A DNA stretch of 32,903 nt from Bacteroidales bacterium (lineage in GTDB: Bacteria > Bacteroidota > Bacteroidia > Bacteroidales > UBA10428). Below, one piece after another: positions 9,564-17,143 of this stretch. Under the pieces are notes generated by a model. That model had not been told where the DNA came from and did not search any database. It saw nothing but the letters and a program-made list of their open reading frames with translations. The first letter of the stretch is position 1. The number at the start of each line of letters is the position of its first letter. The DNA lies in the NCBI GenBank assembly GCA_016929525.1, contig JAFGIP010000074.1:1-32903 (forward strand). The letters run 5' to 3'. The translations under genes and the position numbers were made by a program.

Positions 9564-9968
9564 TTATCCTGATGATGCTATCAGCCATGACTTTGCTGAA
9601 ACTCGATCTTTAAATATATTAAACTGAAGTGGAGATTCTTTAAATTTACGCTTTAATGTCTCTGCATAAATATTTGAATACTGATTATCCGCTACGATAA
9701 GAGCAACCTTAACTTCATTAAGTTCATCTGCAATGCTTGTAATTTCCGATTTCAACCACCTTATATCTTCTGTGTTAACAACACCTTCTTTCCTCATATC
9801 AGACATCAGATATAAAACTTTATTTTTTTTTGAGAATTCTATAATACTTGTTATAAAATTTCTATACTCTTTCGTAGTAGCATTCTTCTTCCACTCAATA
9901 ATCACCAGTTTTTCTTCTTTAACATAGTTTAGTGTTAGTATCTCTGTATTGTAAAAAACTTCCGGCAT
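9564..9968 (-). CDS. Small SpoIIAA/STAS-like protein of unknown function
   Basis: This 134-residue soluble protein has no signal peptide or membrane segment. The strand/helix alternation resembles the SpoIIAA-like (STAS/Sec14-type) fold: VIIEWKKNATTKEYRNFI, a central LYLMSDMRKEGVV strand and turn, an amphipathic helix (~68-85), VALIVAD, then a terminal AKSWL helix. Proteins of this outline occur widely in Bacteroidetes without an assigned role. The anti-sigma partner expected of a classical STAS antagonist is not present nearby. It is the first gene of a possible two-gene unit with the M16 protease. The fold is assigned by pattern only. Confidence 0.7.
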   Translation of the reverse strand: MPEVFYNTEILTLNYVKEEKLVIIEWKKNATTKEYRNFITSIIEFSKKNKVLYLMSDMRKEGVVNTEDIRWLKSEITSIADELNEVKVALIVADNQYSNIYAETLKRKFKESPLQFNIFKDRVSAKSWLIASSG

Positions 9969-10436
9969 CGAGATAATAATTATCGCTTATAAATGTAAAC
10001 TGATTTATAAAATTACTATTACTTAAAGTTGTTAAAAATATGGCAATGTTTCATCATTATTGACTAAAGAAATGGCTTCTTACGAATGTTTTAACACCTG
10101 AAGAATTACTATCGTCCTGCAATATACTGGTAATTATCTATCATACAGATAAAGGAGGCAACCAGTATCTGATGAAAAATTTAATTATGAATATGATAAA
10201 ATATTACGTTTAGTGCTTCTCATTAAACAAGCTATAAATTTTTATGCTGTGGGGTATTTTAGGTTGAAAGCCCAAATGATTTTATACTACTAACCTGATT
10301 TCAGTCTTCCTGAGTTATCATGTAATAGTAAGAAAAATGAATAGTATAAGATGATCTTGTTTTCTTAATTTTGTATTCTCTTTGTTTATAACAACACAGT
10401 TTAAAAACTTTTAATATTTACTAAAAAATTGATTAC
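9969..10436. other. Intergenic region upstream of the 2-hydroxyacid dehydrogenase
   Basis: These 468 bp lie between divergent genes. They hold no convincing ORF, RNA gene or repeat. A TAATTTTG at 10366-10373 fits the Bacteroidetes -7 element for the dehydrogenase, about 65 bp before its start codon, but no -33 TTTG is correctly spaced. Confidence 0.4.
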
Positions 10437-11480
10437 ATGACAAGTAATTCAAAAATTTCCCCGGACAAAGTCAGCAAACCAAAAATTGCAGTTTTCAGTG
10501 CAAAAAACTGGGTCATAAATTCATTTAATGAAGTCAACAAAAAATATCTGTACCCTATTTCATTTTTCGAACCCAGGATGTACAATAAAACAGCAGCACT
10601 GGCAAAAGACTATAATGTTGTATGCGTTTTTGTAAACGACAGTGTTGATGCTTCAGTTATTGAGATATTGAAGAAAGAAAAAGTTAAGCTTATCGCATTA
10701 AGATGTGCAGGATTTAACAATGTTGACATAGATAAAGCAAAAGAATCAGGAATTGGTGTTGTGCGTGTACCGGCATATTCCCCCCATGCTGTTGCAGAGC
10801 ATACACTGGGACTGATACTAACACTTAATCGTAAATTCCATAAAGCCTATTCAAGGGTCAGAGAAGGTAACTTTGCTCTTGATGGTTTACTTGGATTTGA
10901 CCTGCATGGAAAAACCGCAGGAGTAATTGGCACAGGGAAAATTGGGCAGATCTTTATTGGACTTATAAAAGGCTTCGGATGTGAAGTTATTGCATATGAT
11001 AAATTCCCCAGTGAAGACTTGAGGGCCAATGGTGTAAAATACGTCGATCTGCAGGAATTATATGCTAAGAGTGACATAATATCGCTGCACTGTCCATTAA
11101 CCTATGAAACATTTCATATCATTAACGAGTATGCCATATCTGCAATGAAACAAAATGTAATGATCATTAATACCAGTCGCGGGCCACTGATAGACACTGC
11201 TGCAGTCATAGAAGGGTTGAAAAGCAGAAAGATAGGATACCTTGGTATAGACGTATATGAAGAAGAAGAGGCGTTATTTTTTGAAGATTTGTCAGAAAAA
11301 GTTATACAAGACGATCAATTCGTTCGATTAGAAACATTTCCAAATGTTCTGATTACAGCGCACCAGGCTTTCTTTACAGCAGAAGCTGTAAAGAACATCG
11401 CTGAAACTACTTTTCAGAATATTAAAGAATTTTTTGAAACCGGAAAATCAGAGAATGAAATTCATCCTCATAATAAATAA
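10437..11480 (+). CDS. D-isomer-specific 2-hydroxyacid dehydrogenase (D-lactate dehydrogenase type)
   Basis: This 347-residue cytoplasmic enzyme should interconvert pyruvate and D-lactate, or a related 2-keto/2-hydroxy acid, using NADH. The nucleotide-binding motif GTGKIG is at 165-170, followed by Asp188 at the end of the second strand (VIAYD), which favours NAD over NADP. The catalytic set is complete: Arg248 (NTSRGP), a Glu in the VYEEEE run at 274-278, and His309 (ITAHQ). RCAGFNNVD at 89-97 is typical of the fermentative LdhA group. It has about 15 extra N-terminal residues compared with E. coli LdhA. It is convergent with the next gene, with only 7 bp between the stop codons, and appears monocistronic. 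Substrate preference cannot be settled from sequence alone. Confidence 0.9.
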   Translation: MTSNSKISPDKVSKPKIAVFSAKNWVINSFNEVNKKYLYPISFFEPRMYNKTAALAKDYNVVCVFVNDSVDASVIEILKKEKVKLIALRCAGFNNVDIDKAKESGIGVVRVPAYSPHAVAEHTLGLILTLNRKFHKAYSRVREGNFALDGLLGFDLHGKTAGVIGTGKIGQIFIGLIKGFGCEVIAYDKFPSEDLRANGVKYVDLQELYAKSDIISLHCPLTYETFHIINEYAISAMKQNVMIINTSRGPLIDTAAVIEGLKSRKIGYLGIDVYEEEEALFFEDLSEKVIQDDQFVRLETFPNVLITAHQAFFTAEAVKNIAETTFQNIKEFFETGKSENEIHPHNK

Positions 11481-11487
11481 ATCTGTT

Positions 11488-12726
11488 TCACATTTCACCA
11501 TTAACCTCATAATCGAATTGCATTACAGGAAGTAGTTTTCTTATTTCTCTTGTAATATGATCATTCTCAACACGAGTATAACATACCATAAAGTGATAAT
11601 TTACTTTTTCTCCGTTATTTAAAAATGCCGACGGAACCACATCATCATTATAGGGAATCAAGAATGTAGCGCCCATCCTGACTGTCTTACCAAGTTTAGC
11701 AAGTCTGTTCACCCTGATATATTCAATCAGAGTACGGTCAGCCTCCAGAATAGCCTCTCCTTTTTTCACATTGTCGAATTTTGAATCGGGCTTAAAATGA
11801 CCGATAACAATAATATTATCATTCCATTGATATATCCCTTCCCTGTTGAAGCTATCAAGGCTGGCAATAACAGATTGTCCGATAAGCCCTGCAAGTGCCG
11901 AGCTGTTGCCTTTCCGAGCATGATAATCATGTATTGCTTTCGAGACAACATTTTCCTTCAAAGCAAAGTAAGCTGTATCAAGTAAACTTGAAGAGCTGAA
12001 AGCATAATCGTAACAATAACGAACCAGCTTTCCTGCTTCCTCAATGAGAGGAAGACTATCGGAATAAACTAACGGCTGAAATTCCTTTTCAAAAGCAGAT
12101 TCCTTACTTGTTAGTTTTTGAAGATCGTATTGCGAATGATAGTCGTAAATTCGGGCACTTGCATATGCTTTATATTTATATAAATATTCTGTTACTGAAT
12201 TTAACTTTTTATCCCTGGCGTACTTCAAAGCAAGGTCAGTCATTCGTTGAGCCCGCATTAAGGAGTATTCGTCATTTTGATCGATAAACCTGTTAAATTC
12301 TTTTTTAAAATTCTTTTCTTTCGCAAAAAGCTGCTGATAGCGTCTTTGCTGATTTATTATTTCCTCTTTTAATTTGTCTTCATACTCTTTATAAAAATCA
12401 ATGTCATTGTCGTTGCGTCTTTTTTTCGCCACTTTTAGTTTTGACTCAATAAGTGATTTTGCCTTATCAAGGTCTTCGTCGAAAAGATAATTGTAATAAT
12501 ATTTCAAAAACAGGGTTCGGTCAAGGTCATTTCGCGCAAAGTAATAATCAGGATCACGAATTTCTTTTAAGTGTGGAATTTTCCTTTCCAGAAACACTAT
12601 TCTTTTTTCAAGACTATCTAGACATTGAATTAAAGAAAGATCCATTAAATCTTTCTGACCCAGAATAACAGAACTGAAAGTAATAATACTGGTAATTAAT
12701 AGTAATATGATCTTCACTCCCTTCAT
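11488..12726 (-). CDS. Exported protein of unknown function
   Basis: I do not recognise this 412-residue protein. It begins with a clear signal peptide (~1-23, ending VILGQ) and shows no lipobox or further membrane helix, so it is probably periplasmic or secreted. Residues ~50-190 are strongly helical and charged, with many Lys, Arg and Glu, and probably form coiled coils (around residues 95-150). The last ~130 residues look globular: a segment with GHFKPDSKFDNVKKGEAI and a later GATFLIPYNDD. There is no visible catalytic motif or T9SS domain. It may be a Bacteroidetes-specific envelope protein. It is convergent with the dehydrogenase and followed upstream by a 165-bp gap to the KDPG aldolase. 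Confidence 0.75.
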   Translation of the reverse strand: MKGVKIILLLITSIITFSSVILGQKDLMDLSLIQCLDSLEKRIVFLERKIPHLKEIRDPDYYFARNDLDRTLFLKYYYNYLFDEDLDKAKSLIESKLKVAKKRRNDNDIDFYKEYEDKLKEEIINQQRRYQQLFAKEKNFKKEFNRFIDQNDEYSLMRAQRMTDLALKYARDKKLNSVTEYLYKYKAYASARIYDYHSQYDLQKLTSKESAFEKEFQPLVYSDSLPLIEEAGKLVRYCYDYAFSSSSLLDTAYFALKENVVSKAIHDYHARKGNSSALAGLIGQSVIASLDSFNREGIYQWNDNIIVIGHFKPDSKFDNVKKGEAILEADRTLIEYIRVNRLAKLGKTVRMGATFLIPYNDDVVPSAFLNNGEKVNYHFMVCYTRVENDHITREIRKLLPVMQFDYEVNGEM

Positions 12727-12891
12727 TACAATACTCTCTTCTGTAAATTATTCTACGTTCTTTTTGGTGCATATGATTATTGCTTTATGGTTATATATAT
12801 TATCAAAATAAGGAGATATATATCATTAGTTTATAGCAAAAGAATTTCAATACAGCATGAATATTAAAGCAAGTAAAAATCGCTGAATAGA

Positions 12892-13521
12892 CTATGCAAT
12901 ATCTTCCTGCCTGTAACGCCTGATCAGAGAAGTTAATTTATCTTCAATCAAAGAAAATCTTTTATCTTCTATCCATTCAAGCCTGAAAATACTTGCACCT
13001 ACTGCAACAGCATCTGCACCATTTGCAAAGAATGTTGAAATGGTTTCATCATTTATACCCCCAACGGCCATAATTTTAATTTCATTGAAAGGAGCTTTCA
13101 GCGCTTTGATATATGATGGGCCAAATGCCGTGGCCGGAAAAAGTTTAACCATAGTGGCACCCATATCCCAGGCCCTGTGAACTTCAGTCGGCGTAAGTGC
13201 TCCCGGAAAGACCGGTATATTATTCTTGCAACATTTATCAATTACATCTTCTATTACCGATGGACAGACAATAAATGACGCACCTGCCTCCATGGCTTTA
13301 TCAATATCTTCAACTGACAAGACTGTTCCGGCTCCGACAACAAATTCATTTCCGGCAATACCTTTCATGGTTTTAATCAGGTCCGGTGCATTTTTAGTAT
13401 TCATTGTAATTTCTGTATAACGTATTCCCGTCTTAATAAAAATCTCAGCTAACAATTCCAAAGCATTTCTGTCAATTCCCCGTAATATTGACAGAATCGG
13501 AACTTCGTTATTTTTAAACAT
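12892..13521 (-). CDS. eda: 2-dehydro-3-deoxy-phosphogluconate (KDPG) / 4-hydroxy-2-oxoglutarate aldolase
   Basis: This 209-residue class I aldolase splits KDPG into pyruvate and glyceraldehyde 3-phosphate. The Schiff-base lysine is Lys126 in MVKLFPA; Glu37 (RYTEITM) and Arg14 (LRGI) match the catalytic and phosphate/carboxylate-binding residues of the family. VGAGTVL (62-68) and FPGALTPTEV (105-114) are family signatures. Length is normal. KDPG is the end of both Entner-Doudoroff glucose metabolism and galacturonate/glucuronate degradation, so the enzyme would serve the pectin locus 6 kb away, although KDG kinase and the isomerase/dehydrogenase steps are not in the window. It is divergent from the OsmC/MetZ unit and shares a 77-bp intergenic region containing a 21-bp inverted repeat. 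Confidence 0.93.
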   Translation of the reverse strand: MFKNNEVPILSILRGIDRNALELLAEIFIKTGIRYTEITMNTKNAPDLIKTMKGIAGNEFVVGAGTVLSVEDIDKAMEAGASFIVCPSVIEDVIDKCCKNNIPVFPGALTPTEVHRAWDMGATMVKLFPATAFGPSYIKALKAPFNEIKIMAVGGINDETISTFFANGADAVAVGASIFRLEWIEDKRFSLIEDKLTSLIRRYRQEDIA

Positions 13522-13545
13522 ATCTAACTATTTAAAAGGAAAGTC

Positions 13546-13566
13546 TAAATTTGTATTTCAAATTTA
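13546..13566. promoter_or_regulatory. Inverted repeat TAAATTTG-N5-CAAATTTA between eda and the osmC-like gene
   Basis: Both 8-bp arms are perfect, with spacer TATTT. Each arm equals the Bacteroidetes -7 consensus TAnnTTTG on its own strand, so the element could hold two overlapping, oppositely directed promoters. That would give leaders of about 30-40 nt for each gene. No -33 TTTG is correctly placed on either side. It could equally be an operator. Confidence 0.5.
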
Positions 13567-13598
13567 CAAAATAACCTCTAAGTACCTTAATAATAAAA

Positions 13599-14015
13599 AT
13601 GATTATTAGTCTGGAAAGAATAAATGATGCATGCCATTTAGTTGCTACAAATGGAGATGGCAATGTTATTCATATCGACGGAGCACCGTCAGTCGGAGGC
13701 GAAAATGGAGGTTTCAGACCGATGCAACTAATGGCGGCAGGTGTCGGAAGTTGTAGTTCCATTGATATTATAAATATCCTGAAAAAACAAAGACAGGAAC
13801 TAAAAGATCTGAAAGTTGAGATTAAAGCTGAACGTGAAGTTGATAAAGTACCATCACTTTTCAAGAGTATTCACCTGCATTATACCTTAAGCGGAAAACT
13901 TGACAACAAGAAGGTTGAAAAAGCGATTAAGCTCTCACTTGAAAAATACTGTTCGGTAATTAAAATACTTGAAAAAACATCTAAAATATCCTACTCATTT
14001 AATATTGAAAATTAG
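13599..14015 (+). CDS. OsmC/Ohr superfamily protein
   Basis: This 138-residue cytoplasmic protein belongs to the OsmC family. It carries the two conserved cysteines, Cys52 (GVGSCSSIDI) and Cys118 (EKYCSV), which in OsmC and Ohr form the peroxidase pair reducing organic hydroperoxides. The segment GGFRPMQLMAAGVGSC is typical. The sequence is closer to the YhfA-type branch, whose role is less certain, than to Ohr. The stop is 2 bp before the next start codon, so it is almost certainly co-transcribed with the MetZ-like gene. That suggests a link to sulfur or thiol chemistry, perhaps protection from reactive sulfur or peroxides; this is inference. Confidence 0.9.
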   Translation: MIISLERINDACHLVATNGDGNVIHIDGAPSVGGENGGFRPMQLMAAGVGSCSSIDIINILKKQRQELKDLKVEIKAEREVDKVPSLFKSIHLHYTLSGKLDNKKVEKAIKLSLEKYCSVIKILEKTSKISYSFNIEN

Positions 14016-14017
14016 AA

Positions 14018-15205
14018 ATGGACAAAAAGAAATATTCGCATTTCGAAACAAATGCAATACGCACACAGGTTGAACGTTCCGGGCAAAAGGAACACAGTGT
14101 GCCAATTTTTGCAACCTCCAGTTTTGTTTTTAACAATTCAGAAGAAGCACGTGCTATGTTCGCTCAAGAATTAGAAGGAAACATATACTCTCGTTATTCT
14201 AACCCTAATAACGATGAATTTATTAAAAAGCTATGTCTGCTTGAAGAAACTGAAGATGGCATTTCCACGGCAACAGGAATGGCCGCAATATTTCATGCTC
14301 TGATTGCATTTCTCCGTTCCGGCGATCACATAATATCATCCAGAAGTCTTTTTGGCTCAACACATCAGATTCTTACTAAGATATTGCCTCGATGGGGTAT
14401 CTCACATACGTATGTAGATATAGACAATAATGACGCATGGCAGAAAGCAGTAATGCCACAAACGAAGATACTGCTGGCAGAAACACCATCAAACCCCGGT
14501 CTTGACCTGTGCGATCTTGAATTTCTTGGAAAGTTGGCATTAAAAAATAACCTGCTGTTTATTGTCGATAATTGTTTTGCTACGCCCTATCTGCAAAATC
14601 CTGTAAAATTCGGAGCACAGCTTATATGTCATTCTGCTACAAAATTTATTGACGGACAGGGTCGAACTTTGGGAGGAGCAATACTTGGATCAAAAGACAT
14701 AATAACAGAAGTCAGATCACTTACCAGACAAACCGGACCTTCACTTTCTCCGTTTAATAGCTGGATTTTGTCTAAAAGTCTTGAAACCCTTCCGGTAAGA
14801 ATGGACAAACATTGTGAAAATGCAATGATCCTGGCAGAACACCTAGCCAAATCGGAGATGGTGAAAACTGTAAAATATCCTTATCTTAAATCCCATCCTC
14901 AGTATAAACTGGCAAAAAAACAAATGAGCCAGGGAGGTGGTTTGGTATCATTCGAACTGGATGGAGGAATTAAACGTTGTAGAAAGTTCATTGACAGCAC
15001 AAAAATGCTATCTATAACATCCAATCTGGGTGACACACGCACAACTATAACTCATCCTTCAACCACAACTCATTCAAAACTAACACAAGAAGAACGGGAA
15101 GCAGTAGGTATTACAGATGGGTTGATAAGAATATCTGTCGGACTGGAACATATCGATGATATTATTTCAGATATAAATCAGGCTATAGAGAAGTCGGCTA
15201 AATAG
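14018..15205 (+). CDS. metZ: Cys/Met-metabolism PLP enzyme, probably O-succinylhomoserine sulfhydrylase
   Basis: This 395-residue PLP enzyme belongs to the cystathionine gamma-synthase family. The PLP lysine is Lys209 in HSATKFIDGQGR; Asp184 (FIVDNCFATP) contacts the pyridine nitrogen, and Tyr57/Arg59 (IYSRY) reach the phosphate of the neighbouring subunit. The IDGQGRTLGG stretch after the lysine is characteristic of MetZ-type O-succinylhomoserine sulfhydrylases, which make homocysteine directly from sulfide. Cystathionine gamma-synthase or methionine gamma-lyase activity is the main alternative. It lies 2 bp after the OsmC-like gene. A downstream hairpin terminator (15438-15468) probably ends the transcript. 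Confidence 0.88.
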   Translation: MDKKKYSHFETNAIRTQVERSGQKEHSVPIFATSSFVFNNSEEARAMFAQELEGNIYSRYSNPNNDEFIKKLCLLEETEDGISTATGMAAIFHALIAFLRSGDHIISSRSLFGSTHQILTKILPRWGISHTYVDIDNNDAWQKAVMPQTKILLAETPSNPGLDLCDLEFLGKLALKNNLLFIVDNCFATPYLQNPVKFGAQLICHSATKFIDGQGRTLGGAILGSKDIITEVRSLTRQTGPSLSPFNSWILSKSLETLPVRMDKHCENAMILAEHLAKSEMVKTVKYPYLKSHPQYKLAKKQMSQGGGLVSFELDGGIKRCRKFIDSTKMLSITSNLGDTRTTITHPSTTTHSKLTQEEREAVGITDGLIRISVGLEHIDDIISDINQAIEKSAK

Positions 15206-15263
15206 GGAAATACGCCATTCTGTTTATACTTATTATCAACTTAAGGAAAAATAATTCTAATTA

Positions 15264-15296
15264 TTTGGGAAATAATAAATGATATTCGTATCTTTG
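15264..15296 (+). promoter_or_regulatory. Bacteroidetes-type promoter
   Basis: A TTTG at 15264-15267 (-33 element) is followed after 21 nt by TATCTTTG at 15289-15296, a full match to TAnnTTTG. This is the best promoter in the window. Transcription should start near 15303. It reads into the short ORF/RNA unit before the S24 regulator, not into a larger gene. Confidence 0.65.
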
Positions 15297-15310
15297 TATC
15301 TGTAATTAAT

Positions 15311-15406
15311 ATGAATGCTATAAACAATTATGAACTTTCATGCAGTTTGGACTGTATGTGTATAACCTCAAAGGAGGGAGGGTTCGTAAAAATTTTAATA
15401 TCTTAA
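15311..15406 (+). CDS. Possible 31-residue cysteine-rich peptide
   Basis: An ATG lies about 8 nt after the predicted transcription start and opens 31 codons ending in TAA. The product has three cysteines in a C-x3-C-x-C pattern (SCSLDCMC) and a hydrophobic tail (GGFVKILIS). I know no family that it matches with certainty. It has its own promoter and is followed by a strong terminator, which argues for a real transcript. The same stretch can fold: CATGCAGT-TTGG-ACTGTATG at 15339-15358 forms an 8-bp hairpin with one G-U pair. So the unit may instead be a small RNA of about 165 nt in which the ORF is accidental. Its place right after a sulfur-assimilation gene is suggestive only. Confidence 0.4.
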   Translation: MNAINNYELSCSLDCMCITSKEGGFVKILIS

Positions 15407-15437
15407 TTGTCTGTGTTCCATATTATACTTAAAAGGG

Positions 15438-15468
15438 GACTGCCTCAGGATAGGCAGTCTTTCTTTTT
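15438..15468. terminator. Strong Rho-independent terminator, probably bidirectional
   Basis: GACTGCCT (15438-15445) and AGGCAGTC (15452-15459) form a perfect 8-bp stem with a 6-nt loop, followed by TTTCTTTTT on the plus strand. On the minus strand the stem is extended by CCC and followed by TTTT, 34 bp after the S24 regulator stop. It can therefore end the metZ unit, the short transcript and the regulator gene. Confidence 0.88.
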
Positions 15469-15501
15469 ATTATTAAAGGCTTTTAACGTATCAATTTAAT
15501 T

Positions 15502-16323
15502 TTACTCTTCTTCTTCTTTACTAAAGATCCTGCTTTTTACTCTGTTCATATCATCTTTCAAGCTGGCAACGGTCTTAAGAAGTTCTTCCTGAGGTAATGA
15601 TGGTTCAGGAAGTTCAGAACTTATAAAATGAACAAACTTCCATACTTCTTTAACCTCCGAAACAGGAATATCATACGGTTCGTAAAGCGGATTCAGTGAA
15701 TATAAACGTAGTATACCTTCCTCTTTTATCAGATTTTCAGCAACTTTAAAAACAATTCCATCATCAAGCGTGAAAATAATGTAAGCCTGGCCGGTTATTA
15801 TATCATGCCAATCCTGTAAATATTCTCCTGTCACCCATGATCGGTCCGGGATGGGAAACATTGAATCACCGCTAAGCTGGAAAGTCCTGTATTTCTTTTG
15901 CCGGGATAAAAAAGGTAATTGAAATTTCGGTAACTGACTGATATATTCAGGATCCGCAAAGCCCGTAGCATATCCAGCTTTTGCCTTTTCATTTACCAAC
16001 TCAATATTTTCATCGTTATCAGCATTAATAGTAGTAGCTAAAACCCTAAGTTTCCCGCCTTTAATAAATACATCCTCTCCCCTCTCCAACTGCCGAACCT
16101 GAAGTTCTGAAAGCCTGGTCATATCAATATTAAGAAGTGTGTCGATAGTTACGTTGTAAAATTTTGAAAATGTGAGTAATGCCATCACAGTTGGCTGACT
16201 TACTTCATTTTCATATCCGCTCAGTGTAGATCTTTTCATATTTAATATAGAGGCTACATCGTCTTGCGTAAGCATTTTACGTTTACGCAGGAATTTGATA
16301 TTGCTATTAAAAAATGTCTTCAT
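15502..16323 (-). CDS. XRE/Cro-CI HTH regulator with S24 (LexA-like) peptidase domain
   Basis: This 273-residue DNA-binding regulator has an N-terminal HTH_3 domain (~5-62, LTQDDVASILNMKRSTLSGYE) and a C-terminal S24 domain (~130-235). The catalytic Ser lies in LSGDSMFPI and the Lys in GIVFKVAEN. An Ala-Gly pair in the linker (KAKAGYATG) sits where LexA/CI-type repressors cleave themselves. A short charged tail (~240-273) could form a coiled coil. Single-gene S24 regulators of this form are common in Bacteroidetes; targets are usually unknown and may include stress genes. Nothing here indicates a prophage. Two similar AT-rich motifs upstream could be its own operators. Confidence 0.9.
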   Translation of the reverse strand: MKTFFNSNIKFLRKRKMLTQDDVASILNMKRSTLSGYENEVSQPTVMALLTFSKFYNVTIDTLLNIDMTRLSELQVRQLERGEDVFIKGGKLRVLATTINADNDENIELVNEKAKAGYATGFADPEYISQLPKFQLPFLSRQKKYRTFQLSGDSMFPIPDRSWVTGEYLQDWHDIITGQAYIIFTLDDGIVFKVAENLIKEEGILRLYSLNPLYEPYDIPVSEVKEVWKFVHFISSELPEPSLPQEELLKTVASLKDDMNRVKSRIFSKEEEE

Positions 16324-16359
16324 ATATATTGATCCTGATTACAGTTAATAAATCTTGGT

Positions 16360-16517
16360 AATAACAACTTTTTGTAATGGTAAAATTAATTAAAGATTAT
16401 ACTGTAAGCAAACTAATGTCCGTAATTTAATCAAGAGCATGCTTATAAATATTTAGATAAACCATAATGTTCATGCTGTTTTTTGTGTTAGTAAAATTGT
16501 GAATAACATTTTTTGTA
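16360..16517. promoter_or_regulatory. Two related AT-rich motifs upstream of the S24 regulator
   Basis: AATAACAACTTTTTGTA (16360-16376) and AATAACATTTTTTGTA (16502-16517) share both ends and differ by one base in spacer length. In the first copy ATAACAA and TTGTAAT form a near-palindrome around a 4-nt spacer. Autoregulation by the divergent S24 repressor is a reasonable inference, but AT-rich DNA produces such similarity by chance more often than other DNA. Confidence 0.3.
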
Positions 16518-16767
16518 GCGTATGAATAAATTATCAATTTTTACTGAGTGATTTTATTAAATGATACGAGAATAAAGAATATCAACAGTATGCAGGTATT
16601 TATCAAAAATGGTAGGGAGCTTTGGTATATATTTTGTAAAATCACATAACGAATGTCGGTTTTCCCACAATTAAAATTGAGTATTGATTTGATAAAATTG
16701 GAGGGAAACAACACTAACAAACAATCATGGGCTGCGTAAATTTACATATACATTAATCTTTATTGAA

Positions 16768-16914
16768 ATGTTGAGCCGTAGTGACATAGATAACCTGAAA
16801 AGATTGAATGGAATAAGAAAGAAGCTTGGTTTGGCTATTGATACTGACAACTTTAACACTCAGTCGCTATTGTTGGCTATTAATGATAAAACCAGGTCAA
16901 GAGGGCAGAAATAA
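16768..16914 (+). CDS. Possible 48-residue protein of unknown function
   Basis: An ATG opens 48 codons ending in TAA. The product begins MLSRSDIDNLKRLNGIRKKL and has a balanced composition: one likely amphipathic helix (5-20), then a second helix (~31-42), and a basic tail (KTRSRGQK). The composition is more protein-like than most random AT-rich ORFs. No TAnnTTTG promoter is directly upstream and I recognise no family. It may be a genuine small protein or a chance ORF. Confidence 0.35.
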   Translation: MLSRSDIDNLKRLNGIRKKLGLAIDTDNFNTQSLLLAINDKTRSRGQK

Positions 16915-17109
16915 AGATTTACTCTCATAAGACTCTTTCTCTACTTCCTTTTACCGTATTCGAACATCCCATTTACGGAATAAAATCATCACCGATAATT
17001 GAACATTTGGTTCTTTAACAGAAGAATCCCAAAGATATTCTGAAGAAAATCCACTTTATTATTTTAACAATTGAATATTGAATTATTACCATTGCTCATA
17101 CAATATCTC

Positions 17110-17117
17110 TATCTTTG
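17110..17117 (+). promoter_or_regulatory. -7 promoter element (TATCTTTG) for hflK-hflC
   Basis: A full match to TAnnTTTG lies 26 bp before the hflK start codon, giving an expected leader of about 20 nt. No -33 TTTG or TTG lies at the usual 19-21 nt spacing; the nearest TTG is 15 nt upstream. Confidence 0.5.
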
Positions 17118-17143
17118 TAAAGAACACATTAAAATCTTATTAA

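Larger units (their letters stand above)
16324..17143. other. 820-bp intergenic region between the S24 regulator and hflK
   Basis: It contains two related motifs upstream of the regulator (16360-16376 and 16502-16517), one possible 48-codon ORF (16768-16914) and the hflK promoter element at 17110-17117. The rest is AT-rich with no recognised RNA gene, repeat array or insertion sequence. Confidence 0.5.

Noticed and set aside
15502-16323. S24 regulator as a sign of a prophage or integrated element
   Set aside because: No integrase, structural phage gene or attachment repeats occur nearby, and stand-alone S24 regulators are common in this phylum.
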